From Rhodocyclales bacterium (GTDB lineage Bacteria; Pseudomonadota; Gammaproteobacteria; Burkholderiales; Rhodocyclaceae), in contig JACRPA010000005.1 in the NCBI GenBank assembly GCA_016214145.1, positions 388,038 through 452,037 of the forward strand: a DNA stretch of 64,000 nucleotides. The letters are read 5' to 3'. Below the pieces are notes generated by a model. The model was not told the DNA's origin, did not search any database, and saw only the letters and a program-made list of their open reading frames with translations. Below are positions 16,570 through 26,817 of the stretch, in pieces. Every line of letters begins with the position of its first letter. The stretch's first letter is position 1. The position numbers and the translations under genes are program-made.

Positions 16570-16791
16570 ATGGCCGAGGAAAGGGTGATCGACGGCCGGG
16601 GGCTGATGCCGCCGGAACCGATGGAGCTGACCCTCACCGCCCTGGACACGCTGCCGGACGGGGAGGAGCTGACCCTGCTGCTCTATTGCGAGCCGCACCC
16701 GCTTTACGGCATCCTCAGGCAGAACGGCTACACGCACCGCTCGCAAACCCGCCCCGACGGCACCGTAGAAATCCATATCCGGAAAGTCTGA
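16570..16791 (+). CDS. DUF2249 domain protein
   Basis: A 73-residue protein with the DUF2249 pattern: VIDGRGLMPPEPMELTL at the start, and a GEELTLLLYCEPHPLYGIL core resembling the TusA/SirA fold. The family is found with hemerythrins, NO reductase and denitrification genes; its biochemical role is unknown. It begins 11 bases after the hemerythrin stop and ends 9 bases before the membrane-protein gene, so the three form an operon. Confidence 0.85.
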   Translation: MAEERVIDGRGLMPPEPMELTLTALDTLPDGEELTLLLYCEPHPLYGILRQNGYTHRSQTRPDGTVEIHIRKV

Positions 16792-16800
16792 AGGGCAGCC

Positions 16801-18117
16801 ATGCAACCCGGCCTCTCCTTCGAGCAGGCGCCGCCCATCTCGGTGCCTTTCCGCTTCTTCCTCACCGCGCCGCTTTTCGGCATGGCGGCCGGCCTGCTGC
16901 TGCTCTGGCAGGGGCCGGCGGCGCTGGCCTCGCGCTGGACCTCGGCGGCGCTGGCGCTCACCCACCTCCTCGCCGTCGGCTTCATGCTGCAGGCGATGTG
17001 CGGCGCGCTGCTGCAGATGCTGCCCGTGGCGGCGGGGGCCAACATCTGGCAGCCGCGCCGCGTCACGCAGTTCACCCATGCCGGCCTGACCGTCGGCACG
17101 CTGCTCCTGGTGGCCGGCTTCCTTTTCGAGACGGCATGGTTTTTCCGCATCGCCGTGCCCTTCATGACGGTATCGCTGGGCGCCTTCGCGCTGATCGTGC
17201 TCATCGCGCTGTTCCGCACGCCGGCGCAGGGGCCGACCATCATCGCGCTGCGCATTGCGGTGTTCGGCCTGATCGTGACGATTACCCTGGGCGCCACCCT
17301 GGCGAGCAGCTTCGGCTGGCAGCTGGCGCTGCCGCTGACCGAAATAACGCATGTCCACGCGGCCTGGGGATTGGGCGGCTGGAGCCTGCTGCTGGTGGCC
17401 GGCGTGGCCTACCTGGTGGTGCCGATGTTCCAGTTGACGCCGCCCTATCCGGCCTGGCTCACGCGCAGCTTTTCGGTGACCCTGTTCTTCCTGCTGGCGG
17501 CCTGGTCGATCACCTGGCTGCCGCTGCAGCGGCCTGACGGCTTTCAGGTCGCGCTGGCGTGCGCCGCGGCGCTGCTCGCCGTGGTGTTCGCGGCGGTGAC
17601 GCTGCGCCTGCAGGCGCAGCGTCGGCGCAAGGTGATCGAGCCGACCCTGCTGTTCTGGCGGGTGGCGATGGCGAGCCTCGTCGTGGCGGCTTCAGCCGTC
17701 ATCGTGCAGCAGCTCAACCCGGGGACCGAGGACTATGCCGGAACGCCCTTCCTGCTCGGCGTGCTGCTCATGGTGGGGGTGTTCATGCCGGTCATCAGCG
17801 GCATGCTCTACAAGATCATGCCTTTCCTCAACTGGATGCATTTGCAGAAGATCGGCAGGCCGGGCCTGGTGGTGCCGAACATGCGCCAGATGATCCCGGA
17901 GCCGCGCATGATGATGCAGTTCAGGCTGCACCTTGCGGCGCTGGCGTTGCTGCTCGGCGCGGTGCCGTTGCCCTGGCTGGTCTATCCCGGCGGCGTGGCG
18001 CTGATCGCCTCGTGCATCTGGCTGGAGTGGAACCTGGTCGTGGCGACGCGCAACTTCGCGCGCTTCAGCCGCGAACTGGAAGAACGGCTGGCCCAGGAGC
18101 AGGCGCCGTCCTCATGA
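16801..18117 (+). CDS. Multi-spanning membrane protein, haem-copper-oxidase-I/NnrS-like
   Basis: A 438-residue protein with about 12 predicted helices. His-containing helices such as ALTHLLAVGF and EITHVHAAWGLGGW resemble the haem-binding helices of subunit-I-like and NnrS proteins, but the full set of oxidase ligands is not evident. A conserved-looking loop is LYKIMPFLNWMHLQK. Genetic linkage to hemerythrin and DUF2249 genes under an FNR box points to NO or low-oxygen physiology. Function unknown. A 14-bp hairpin follows before the convergent regulator gene. Confidence 0.8.
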   Translation: MQPGLSFEQAPPISVPFRFFLTAPLFGMAAGLLLLWQGPAALASRWTSAALALTHLLAVGFMLQAMCGALLQMLPVAAGANIWQPRRVTQFTHAGLTVGTLLLVAGFLFETAWFFRIAVPFMTVSLGAFALIVLIALFRTPAQGPTIIALRIAVFGLIVTITLGATLASSFGWQLALPLTEITHVHAAWGLGGWSLLLVAGVAYLVVPMFQLTPPYPAWLTRSFSVTLFFLLAAWSITWLPLQRPDGFQVALACAAALLAVVFAAVTLRLQAQRRRKVIEPTLLFWRVAMASLVVAASAVIVQQLNPGTEDYAGTPFLLGVLLMVGVFMPVISGMLYKIMPFLNWMHLQKIGRPGLVVPNMRQMIPEPRMMMQFRLHLAALALLLGAVPLPWLVYPGGVALIASCIWLEWNLVVATRNFARFSRELEERLAQEQAPSS

Positions 18118-18196
18118 CCCCGCCCAGCGGGCGGGGCTGGCCAGTCGCCCCCTCGCTTGGCGGGGGAGGATGGGTGGGGGTGCCCTGAAATGCTTC

Positions 18197-18227
18197 GGGC
18201 AAGGGCGGCGCAGCGCCGCCCTTGCCC
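18197..18227. terminator. Long GC hairpin between convergent genes
   Basis: Perfect 14-bp stem GGGCAAGGGCGGCG / CGCCGCCCTTGCCC with a 3-base loop, ending 2 bases from the stop of the minus-strand regulator. It has no T-run, so it is a terminator-like or mRNA-stabilising hairpin. A C/G-rich repeat (CCCCTCGC...GCGGGGGAGG) occupies 18120-18180. Confidence 0.5.
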
Positions 18228-18229
18228 GA

Positions 18230-18922
18230 TCAGGGCTCGTATTCGCGCAGCCGCTTCACGCCATGCACCGTGACGTGCTTGCCGTGCACGCTGATGAGCT
18301 TGGTGGATGCCAGGTCGTGGAAAATGCGCGAGAGGGTTTCCGGCGTGAGGTTGAGCCGCGACGCGATGACCTGCTTGCTGGTGGGCAGGTCGATCTCGAC
18401 ATCGCGCGACTCGTCCTCGCCATGATCGGTGCGCTGCAGCAGGAAACCGATGACGCGCTGCGTGCTGGAGCGCAGCGAGTAGGATTCGACGTCGCGGATC
18501 AGGCCGTGCAATCTCAGGGCCAGGCCGGCCAGCATGCGGCGGGCGAAGGAGGCGTCGGTTTCGAGCATCTCGAATACGGCCTGGCGGGCGATGTGCAGCA
18601 GCAGCGAGTCGGCGAGCGACTCGGCGAAGACGGGGTAGGGACGGTCCATGAACATGACGGCCTCGCCGAAGCTCTGCTGGGGCCCCAGGATCTCGACCAC
18701 CTTCTCGTTGCCGGCGGCCGAGGGGAAGGCGAGCTTCATCTGGCCGTACACGATGGCGTAGAAGCCGCGCGACGGATCGCCCTTCTGGAACAGCATCTCG
18801 CCCTTGTGCAGGCGCTTCTCCCGCGTTTGCGAGGCGAGAAGTTCGATCTGTTCCGGACTGAGCTCCTGGAACAGGGGAATTCTTCGGAGTATTTGAGCTA
18901 TGTCGAGCTTGTCGTTATGCAT
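18230..18922 (-). CDS. Crp/Fnr family regulator, DNR-like (no Fe-S cysteines)
   Basis: A 230-residue protein starting MHNDKLDIAQILRRIPLFQELS. It has a beta-roll sensor with FYAIVYGQMKLAF and GPQQSFGEAVMF, and a C-terminal helix-turn-helix with SKQVIASRLNLTPETLSRIF. It lacks the N-terminal FNR cysteines. Sensor and recognition helix resemble DNR/NnrR NO-responsive regulators, which bind FNR-like boxes. Its proximity to NnrS-type and hemerythrin genes fits NO sensing. The internal ATG at 18922 was preferred to one further upstream because the family normally starts there. Confidence 0.85.
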   Translation of the reverse strand: MHNDKLDIAQILRRIPLFQELSPEQIELLASQTREKRLHKGEMLFQKGDPSRGFYAIVYGQMKLAFPSAAGNEKVVEILGPQQSFGEAVMFMDRPYPVFAESLADSLLLHIARQAVFEMLETDASFARRMLAGLALRLHGLIRDVESYSLRSSTQRVIGFLLQRTDHGEDESRDVEIDLPTSKQVIASRLNLTPETLSRIFHDLASTKLISVHGKHVTVHGVKRLREYEP

Positions 18923-19048
18923 TGAGAGACCCTTACCGGCTCTGACGGGGGCGCGGCGCGTGAAACATACCATGGAAAGCCCGGCTCAGGCGAGTCGTCC
19001 TGCCTCAAGCTGCGGCCCGACGGCCTGCAGGGGTAGAATTCGCCCCCC

Positions 19049-19447
19049 ATGACATACCTCATTCTCAAGCACCTCCACGTCACCTGCGTGGCGATCTCGA
19101 TCGCCGGCTTCTTCCTGCGCGGCATCTGGATGCTGAAGGATTCGCCGATGCTCGACCGGCTCTGGGTGCGGGTGGTGCCGCATGTGAACGACACGCTGCT
19201 GCTGGCCGCCGCCATCGGCCTGTCGATCGTGCAGCGGCAGTATCCCTTCGTGCACGGCTGGGTGACGGCCAAGGTGCTGGGCCTGCTGGCCTACATCGGC
19301 TTCGGCATGTTCGCCCTGCGGCGCGGGCGCAGCAAGGCGCTGCGCACGGGCTTCTGGCTGGCCTCGCTGGCCAGCTTCGCCTACATCGTTTCGGTGGCGC
19401 TGACGAAAGACCCCTGGGGCTTTCTGGCCTTGCAGGTCGGCCTTTAG
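19049..19447 (+). CDS. SirB2-family membrane protein
   Basis: A 132-residue protein with four predicted helices. Conserved features are LKHLHVTCVAISIAGFFLRG near the start and VPHVNDTLLLAAAIGL, as in SirB/invasion-gene-expression upregulator family proteins. Function unknown; family members are often beside respiratory or haem genes. A monocistronic arrangement is likely. Confidence 0.85.
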   Translation: MTYLILKHLHVTCVAISIAGFFLRGIWMLKDSPMLDRLWVRVVPHVNDTLLLAAAIGLSIVQRQYPFVHGWVTAKVLGLLAYIGFGMFALRRGRSKALRTGFWLASLASFAYIVSVALTKDPWGFLALQVGL

Positions 19448-19465
19448 GCCGACGATGGCCGGTGT

Positions 19466-19510
19466 CCCACAGGGATTTCCTTCGGTCATCGGGCTGAAGC
19501 CCGACCTACG
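19466..19510. repeat. Composite intergenic repeat (element B plus TCGGGCTGAAGCCCGA hairpin)
   Basis: Positions 19466-19489 (CCCACAGGG then ATTTCCTTCGGTCAT) match 39533-39556 in 23 of 24 bases. The adjoining TCGGGCTGAAGCCCGACCTA also occurs inverted at 29024-29043 inside the 193-bp palindromic element. It lies between the SirB2-like gene and the fnr stop. Confidence 0.7.
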
Positions 19511-19514
19511 TTCT

Positions 19515-20330
19515 TCAGCGCGGCTGGTGGTTCAGAAGTTTCTTCAGGCCGGCGCCGTCGAGGATGCGGATGTGCTTCTGCTGCACGGCGATGAGGCCTT
19601 CCTCCTGGAAGCGCGAGAAGGCGCGGCTCACCGTTTCCAGCTTCAGGCCGAGGTAGCTGCCGATTTCCTCCCGCGTCATGCGCAGGTGGAATTCCGCCGC
19701 CGAATAGCCGCGCGAGGTGAAACGCTGCGACATGTTGAGCAGGAAGGCGGCCAGCCGCTCCTCGGCGCGCATGGTGCCGAGCAGCATCATCAGGCCCTGG
19801 TCGCGCACCAGTTCCCGGCTCATGACCTTGTGGAAATTATGCTGCAGCGTCTTGATTTCGCGCGACAGCTGCTCCAGCTGGGAGAAGGGGATGATGCAGA
19901 CTTCGCTGTCCTCCAGCGCGACGGCGTTGCAGGAATGCACCTCGGTGCCGATGCCGTCCATGCCGAGGATCTCGCCGGCCATCTGGAAGCCGGTGACCTG
20001 GTCGCGGCCGTCCTCGAGCAGGATGTCGGTCTTGAAGAAGCCGGTGCGCACGGCATAGATGGCCTCGAAGGGATCGCCGGCCCGGTAGAGGTTCTGCTGG
20101 CGCTTCAGCTTGCGGCGGGCGCCGACCAGGCTGTCGAGCTTGGCCAGTTCCTCCTTGCTCAGGCCTTCGGAAAGGCACAGTTCATGCAGGCTGCATTGGG
20201 AACAGGCCGCCTTGATGGCGACCAGGCTGACGGGAACGGCGGATTTGTTGGGCAATTCCGTCTCGCTTTCTCTCTCTGTTGATTGGCCGCTTTGATCCAT
20301 GTCAATACGATAAGCAGGTCGATGCGGCAT
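19515..20330 (-). CDS. fnr: FNR oxygen-sensing global regulator
   Basis: A 271-residue protein. N-terminal CSQCSLHELC (CX2CX5C) plus a later cysteine in LEDSEVCIIPF supply four 4Fe-4S ligands. The recognition helix KLETVSRAF keeps the canonical Glu, Ser and Arg that read TTGAT/ATCAA. The start at 20330 was taken because GAGGAAAG lies directly upstream; an in-frame ATG at 20300 lacks a ribosome site. An FNR box at 20292-20305 overlaps codons near the start, suggesting autorepression. Divergent from hemN, a conserved pairing. Confidence 0.93.
   Translation of the reverse strand: MPHRPAYRIDMDQSGQSTERESETELPNKSAVPVSLVAIKAACSQCSLHELCLSEGLSKEELAKLDSLVGARRKLKRQQNLYRAGDPFEAIYAVRTGFFKTDILLEDGRDQVTGFQMAGEILGMDGIGTEVHSCNAVALEDSEVCIIPFSQLEQLSREIKTLQHNFHKVMSRELVRDQGLMMLLGTMRAEERLAAFLLNMSQRFTSRGYSAAEFHLRMTREEIGSYLGLKLETVSRAFSRFQEEGLIAVQQKHIRILDGAGLKKLLNHQPR
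20292..20305. promoter_or_regulatory. FNR box between fnr and hemN
   Basis: TTGAT-CCAT-GTCAA. It lies inside the first codons of fnr, or overlaps the alternative start at 20300. Its centre is 70 bases upstream of hemN, placing a class II start near 20340 for hemN. Suggests hemN activation and fnr repression by FNR. Confidence 0.7.
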
Positions 20331-20367
20331 CTTTCCTCATCGTCCCGCAGCACTGCTCCAGTACCGC

Positions 20368-21762
20368 ATGAACGCGACTTTTCAGGATCTTATTTTCGAC
20401 CCGCAACTCATTCGCCGGTTCGACGTGAACGGACCCCGTTACACCTCGTACCCGACGGCCGACCGCTTCGTCGAGGCCTTCGATGCCGACGCCTATCGGC
20501 TTTGGCTGGGCAAACGCACCGTCGGCGGCATCAGCAGACCGCTTTCATTATACGTGCACATCCCCTTCTGCAACACCATCTGCTACTACTGCGCCTGCAA
20601 CAAGATCATCACCAAGGACCATGGCCGTTCCGCCAAGTACCTGAAATACCTGGGCAAGGAGCTGGCCCTGCAGTCCGGCTACCTGGAGGGCAGCCACGAC
20701 GTGGTGCAGCTGCACTGGGGCGGCGGCACGCCGACCTTCCTCTCCCACGACGAGATGCGGCAGCTGATGGGCTCGATCCGCGAGCATTTCCGCCTGCTGC
20801 CCAACGGCGAGTATTCCATCGAGGTCGACCCGCGCAAGGTCGACGAGGCGACGGTGGCCCTGTTGGGCGAACTGGGCTTCAACCGCATGAGCCTGGGCGT
20901 GCAGGATTTCGATCCCGCGGTGCAGGAAGCGGTCAACCGGGTGCAGAGCATCGAGGAGACGGAAACCGTGCTGCGCGCGGCGCGCGCCAACGGCTTCAAG
21001 TCGATTTCCGTGGATCTCATCTACGGCCTGCCCAAGCAGAACGTCATCAGCTTCAACCGCACGCTGGAAGAGGTTATTCGCCTCTCGCCCGACCGCCTGT
21101 CGATCTACAACTACGCGCACCTGCCAAGCCTGTTCAAGCCGCAGCGGCGCATCGCCGATGCCGAGCTGCCCACGGCCGACGCCAAGCTGCAGATCCTCCA
21201 GCTGGCCATCCGCCGGCTCACCGAGGCGGGCTACGTGTACATCGGCATGGACCACTTCGCCAAGCCCGACGACGAACTGGCCGTGGCCCAGCGCCAGGGC
21301 CGGCTGCACCGCAATTTCCAGGGCTACTCGACGCACGCCGAGTGCGACATGATGTCCTTCGGCATTTCCTCCATCAGCATGGTCGGACCCAGCTACTGCC
21401 AGAACGTCAAGACGCTCGACGAGTACTACGACCGGCTCGACAACGGCGCGCTGCCGGTGATGCGCGGCATCGAGCTGACGCCGGACGACCTGCTGCGGCG
21501 CTCGATCATCCAGGCGCTGATGTGCCACTTCGAGGTGTCCATCGAGGCGCTCGAGGTGGCCCACCTGATCGACTTCAAGCGCTACTTCGCGGCCGAGATC
21601 GACGACCTGCGCGAGATGGAGAAGGGCGGCCTGATCAAACTCGACGACAAGTGGATCAGCGTGCAGCCGCGCGGCCGCATGCTGGTGCGCGCCATCGCCA
21701 TGGTGTTCGACCGCTACCTGCGCGCCGACCGCGAGCGGGCGCGTTACTCGAAAGTCATTTAG
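20368..21762 (+). CDS. hemN: Oxygen-independent coproporphyrinogen III dehydrogenase HemN
   Basis: A 464-residue radical SAM enzyme. CNTICYYCAC (CX3CX2C, about residues 70-79) binds the 4Fe-4S cluster. Sequence LIRRFDVNGPRYTSYPTA at the N-terminus and LHWGGGTPTFL are diagnostic of HemN. It performs the anaerobic oxidative decarboxylation in haem synthesis, supplying haem for the cbb3 oxidase. FNR box upstream. Confidence 0.96.
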   Translation: MNATFQDLIFDPQLIRRFDVNGPRYTSYPTADRFVEAFDADAYRLWLGKRTVGGISRPLSLYVHIPFCNTICYYCACNKIITKDHGRSAKYLKYLGKELALQSGYLEGSHDVVQLHWGGGTPTFLSHDEMRQLMGSIREHFRLLPNGEYSIEVDPRKVDEATVALLGELGFNRMSLGVQDFDPAVQEAVNRVQSIEETETVLRAARANGFKSISVDLIYGLPKQNVISFNRTLEEVIRLSPDRLSIYNYAHLPSLFKPQRRIADAELPTADAKLQILQLAIRRLTEAGYVYIGMDHFAKPDDELAVAQRQGRLHRNFQGYSTHAECDMMSFGISSISMVGPSYCQNVKTLDEYYDRLDNGALPVMRGIELTPDDLLRRSIIQALMCHFEVSIEALEVAHLIDFKRYFAAEIDDLREMEKGGLIKLDDKWISVQPRGRMLVRAIAMVFDRYLRADRERARYSKVI

Positions 21763-21846
21763 TGAGGCGTGAGGGGTGAGGAGTGAGGGGTAACACCCTC
21801 GATGTTTTTACTCCTCACTCCTCACCCCTTACTCCTCACGCCTCAC
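21762..21846. repeat. Long imperfect palindrome between hemN and the SafE-like gene
   Basis: Left arm is built of GTGAGG/GTGAGGAGTGAGG units and right arm of CCTCACTCCTCACCCC units, pairing over about 30 bp around a T-rich loop (TCGATGTTTTTA). The right arm ends one base before the downstream ATG, leaving no visible ribosome site. Confidence 0.75.
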
Positions 21847-21847
21847 G

Positions 21848-22552
21848 ATGCCCGACACAGGTTACATCGCCGTTTTCCTCATCGGCCTGCTCGGCGGCAC
21901 GCACTGCATGGCCATGTGCGGCGGCATCGTCGGCGCGCTGACGGTCGGAACGCCTGCCGGCCGGCCGCAGTGGCCGCTGCACCTCGCCTACAACCTCGGC
22001 CGCATCTCCAGCTATGCCCTCGCCGGCGCTATCCTGGGCGCCGTCGGCAGCGCCGGCCTGCTGCTCAACGACGCGCTGCCGGTGCAGATGACGCTCTACG
22101 TGCTGGCCAACCTGATGCTGGCGGCGCTCGGCCTGTATCTCATCGGCGTGCCGCAGGGACTGACTTTCCTCGAACGGGCCGGACAGAAGATCTGGGCGCG
22201 CATCCAGCCGCTGACGCGCCGCTTCCTGCCCGCCACTTCCGTCTCGCGCGCGCTGCCGCTCGGCATGCTGTGGGGTTTCCTTCCTTGCGGCATGGTCTAT
22301 TCGGTGCTCACCACGGCGCTGCTCACCGGCAGCGCCCTGCGCGGAGCGGGGCTGATGCTGGCCTTCGGCGCAGGCACCTTGCCCAACCTGCTGCTGGCAG
22401 GGTTTCTCCTGCGGCGCTTCCGCGATATCGTTCAGGGCCGCCCCGTGCGCCTCGCCTCCGGTCTGCTGGTGCTCGGTTTCGGCGTGTGGGGCCTGTTCAA
22501 CGCCACCTCGCTCGGCGGACGGCTATGGCAGGGAATTGTCTGCGCGGTCTAG
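21848..22552 (+). CDS. Sulfite exporter TauE/SafE (DsbD_2) family membrane protein
   Basis: A 234-residue protein with about six helices. Cysteine motifs GGTHCMAMCGG (residues 16-26) and WGFLPCGMVY in a later helix typify the DsbD_2/SafE-like group. This group commonly neighbours copper ATPases and cbb3 accessory genes, and its members are implicated in thiol or copper handling rather than sulfite export. Twelve bases separate it from copA. A palindromic repeat abuts its start codon. Confidence 0.85.
   Translation: MPDTGYIAVFLIGLLGGTHCMAMCGGIVGALTVGTPAGRPQWPLHLAYNLGRISSYALAGAILGAVGSAGLLLNDALPVQMTLYVLANLMLAALGLYLIGVPQGLTFLERAGQKIWARIQPLTRRFLPATSVSRALPLGMLWGFLPCGMVYSVLTTALLTGSALRGAGLMLAFGAGTLPNLLLAGFLLRRFRDIVQGRPVRLASGLLVLGFGVWGLFNATSLGGRLWQGIVCAV
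22144..22168 (+). repeat. 25-bp dispersed repeat, copy 2 (inside coding sequence)
   Basis: CGGCGTGCCGCAG then GGACTGACTTTC within the SafE-like gene, encoding GVPQGLTF. The codons GGA and ACT are uncommon in this GC-rich context. Confidence 0.6.
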
Positions 22553-22564
22553 AATCGAATTGTT

Positions 22565-24771
<2,207 letters not shown>

Positions 24772-24775
<4 letters not shown>

Positions 24776-25254
24776 AGCTGCACCGCCTTGCATTCGCCGT
24801 GTTGTGCGGACTGACTTTTGCCGCGCAGGCGCAGACGACCCTCGGCGCCAACGAGCCGCCCATTTTCGACGCCGCGCGTCTGGGCGCCGCCGCGGAGACT
24901 GCGAAGATCCTCAAGGCCGATCCGGCCATGCGCGATGCGCGCAACCAGCTCGGCTCGACGCCGCTGCATCTGGCCGCCACCAACGGCGACAGCGGGCCGC
25001 TTAAGGCGCTGATCGCCGCCGGCGCCGACGTCAATGCGCGCGACAAGGAGGACAACACGCCGCTGCACATGGCGGCCTATGCCGGCAAGTCGGAAGCGGC
25101 CCGCCTGCTGCTCGAAGCCGGCGCCGATGTGAACGCCAAGTCGACGGGCGGGCGCACGCCGCTGTCGCTGGCGCGCAAGTCGCGCGCCGACGAGACGGCC
25201 GGCATCATTTCGTTGTGGGTGCTCAAGGGCTGCAAACCCGGCAAGCCCTGCTGA
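24772..25254 (+). CDS. Secreted ankyrin-repeat protein
   Basis: A 160-residue protein with a signal peptide ([21 protein letters not shown]) and three ankyrin repeats, recognised from [24 protein letters not shown] and [12 protein letters not shown], each with the GADVNA turn. Two C-terminal cysteines flank GKP. A periplasmic protein-binding role is likely. Position between copA and copZ, overlapping copA by four bases, suggests a link to copper or metal stress. The signal peptide contains a copy of the 25-bp dispersed repeat. Confidence 0.88.
24795..24819 (+). repeat. 25-bp dispersed repeat, copy 3 (in ankyrin-protein signal peptide)
   Basis: CGCCGTGTTGTGC then GGACTGACTTTT, encoding AVLCGLTF of the signal sequence with rare-looking codons GGA, ACT, TTT. 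Confidence 0.7.
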
Positions 25255-25265
25255 AAGGAAACATC

Positions 25266-25472
25266 ATGGAAACGACAACCATCAAGGTCGAAGGCATGTC
25301 CTGCGGCGGCTGCGTCAAGAGCGTCACCAACGTGCTCGGCGCGCTGCCCGGTGTCGCCAAAGCCGAAGTCTCGCTGGAGAACAAGAGCGCCCGCGTCGAA
25401 TACGAGGCGGGCCGCGTCACGCGCGAGGACATGAAGCGCGTCATCGTCGACGCCGGTTTCGAGGCGGAGTGA
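25266..25472 (+). CDS. copZ: CopZ-like heavy-metal-associated domain protein
   Basis: A 68-residue single HMA domain: METTTIKVEGMSCGGCVKSV contains the metal-binding MSCGGC. The remainder follows the beta-alpha-beta-beta-alpha-beta pattern. It delivers Cu(I) to CopA or the regulator. AAAGGAAAC precedes the ATG at 25266, 11 bases after the ankyrin gene. Confidence 0.9.
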   Translation: METTTIKVEGMSCGGCVKSVTNVLGALPGVAKAEVSLENKSARVEYEAGRVTREDMKRVIVDAGFEAE

Positions 25473-25492
25473 GCGCGCGAGATTGTCTCCAT

Positions 25493-25520
25493 GTGGGAGC
25501 GGCGTGGACGCCGCTCCCAC
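25493..25520. repeat. REP-like perfect hairpin upstream of nnrS
   Basis: GTGGGAGCGGCGT / ACGCCGCTCCCAC, a 13-bp stem with two-base loop. A G-run follows instead of T. Resembles repetitive extragenic palindromes of proteobacteria. Confidence 0.7.
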
Positions 25521-25557
25521 GGGGGCGGAGGCAGGCTTTACTCAAGCTGATTTCCGC

Positions 25558-26721
25558 ATGAGCTTTTCCTCGCATCCGCTCTGGCTGGTCGGCTTTCGCC
25601 CCTTCTTCGCGCTGGCCTGCCTGTCCGGACTTTCCCTGCCGGTCGTCTGGGCGCTGATGTTCTCCGGCGCGATCGAGGCGCCGGCGCATGCCTTCTCCAG
25701 CACGCAGTGGCATGGCCACGAGATGTTCTTCGGCTTCGGCCTGGCCGTGCTCGGCGGCTTCCTTCTCACCGCGAGCAAGAACTGGGTGAAGATCCGCGGC
25801 TACCACGGCGCCCCGCTGGTCTTCCTGGCCGGCGCCTGGTGCTTCGAGCGGCTCGGCATGTGGTTCGGCGGCGCCTGGCCGCAGCCGCTGTTCCTGCTCT
25901 CGAACCTCCTGTTCCTCGTTTCCCTCGTGGCGATGCTGCTGTGGACGCTGCTGCGCCACCGCGACACCGACGGCTACCGCCGCGACAACGTCTTCTTCCT
26001 GCTCGCCCTGCCTTGCTTCATCGTCGCCAAGCTGCTGCTGCTGGGCGAGTCCCATGCCCAGGCCGGCCAGGTCATGGTGCTCGGCCTCTTCCGCCTGGCC
26101 TACCTCATCATGCTCGAACGCACGCTGACCGAATTCATGCGCGGCGTCTTCAAGGCGGACATCCTGCGCCAGCCGCTGCTCGACGGCGCGATCAAGGCGC
26201 TGGCGCTGCTGCTGGCGTTCGCGGACTTCCTGCCGCCCCTGCCGGCGGCGGGCCTCGCGCTGCTGCTGGCGCTGCTGCTGCTGGTCCGCTTCGCCTTCTG
26301 GAAGCCCGGCCTGGCGTTCTCGCGGATCGACATCGGCATCATGTATCTCGGCTATCTCGCGCTGACCGCCCAGCTGCTGGTGGCGGCGCTGGAAGCGTTG
26401 GTGCGCATCGTCTGGGTCGGCAGCGTCTCCATCCACCTGTTTACATTCGGCGTGATGGGCCTCATCGCTCCCGCCATGCTGATCCGCATATCGAGGGGGC
26501 ACACCGGGCGCAAGGTCGCGTTCGACGCCGCCGATCGCGGCGTGCTGCGGATCATGATCCTGGGGCTGCTCCTGCGCGTGATCGCGCCGCAGGTCTTCCC
26601 CGCCGCCTACCTGCTGTGGGTCGGGCTGGCGGCGGCCTGCTGGTTCGCCTGCTTCGCCACGCTGGCCTGGCGCCTGATTCCCATGCTGCTGCGGCCGCGG
26701 GTCGACGGCAGGGAACACTGA
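25558..26721 (+). CDS. nnrS: NnrS family protein
   Basis: A 387-residue membrane protein with 12 predicted helices. It begins with HPLWLVGFRPFFALA, the NnrS signature, and contains QWHGHEMFFGFGLAVLGGFLLTA, a conserved His-bearing helix. Family knowledge: NnrS is a haem- and copper-containing membrane protein that reduces damage from NO in denitrifiers. The ATG at 25558 was chosen because the upstream in-frame extension translates the REP hairpin. Confidence 0.92.
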   Translation: MSFSSHPLWLVGFRPFFALACLSGLSLPVVWALMFSGAIEAPAHAFSSTQWHGHEMFFGFGLAVLGGFLLTASKNWVKIRGYHGAPLVFLAGAWCFERLGMWFGGAWPQPLFLLSNLLFLVSLVAMLLWTLLRHRDTDGYRRDNVFFLLALPCFIVAKLLLLGESHAQAGQVMVLGLFRLAYLIMLERTLTEFMRGVFKADILRQPLLDGAIKALALLLAFADFLPPLPAAGLALLLALLLLVRFAFWKPGLAFSRIDIGIMYLGYLALTAQLLVAALEALVRIVWVGSVSIHLFTFGVMGLIAPAMLIRISRGHTGRKVAFDAADRGVLRIMILGLLLRVIAPQVFPAAYLLWVGLAAACWFACFATLAWRLIPMLLRPRVDGREH

Positions 26722-26817
26722 CGGGCCGTCTCCCGCAGGACCGCATCCCGCAACGCCCCCGCACCCGCAAGGGACTGCGCGCTAGAATTCCATCGTTGCC
26801 AGAGCGCGGGAGGAAGC

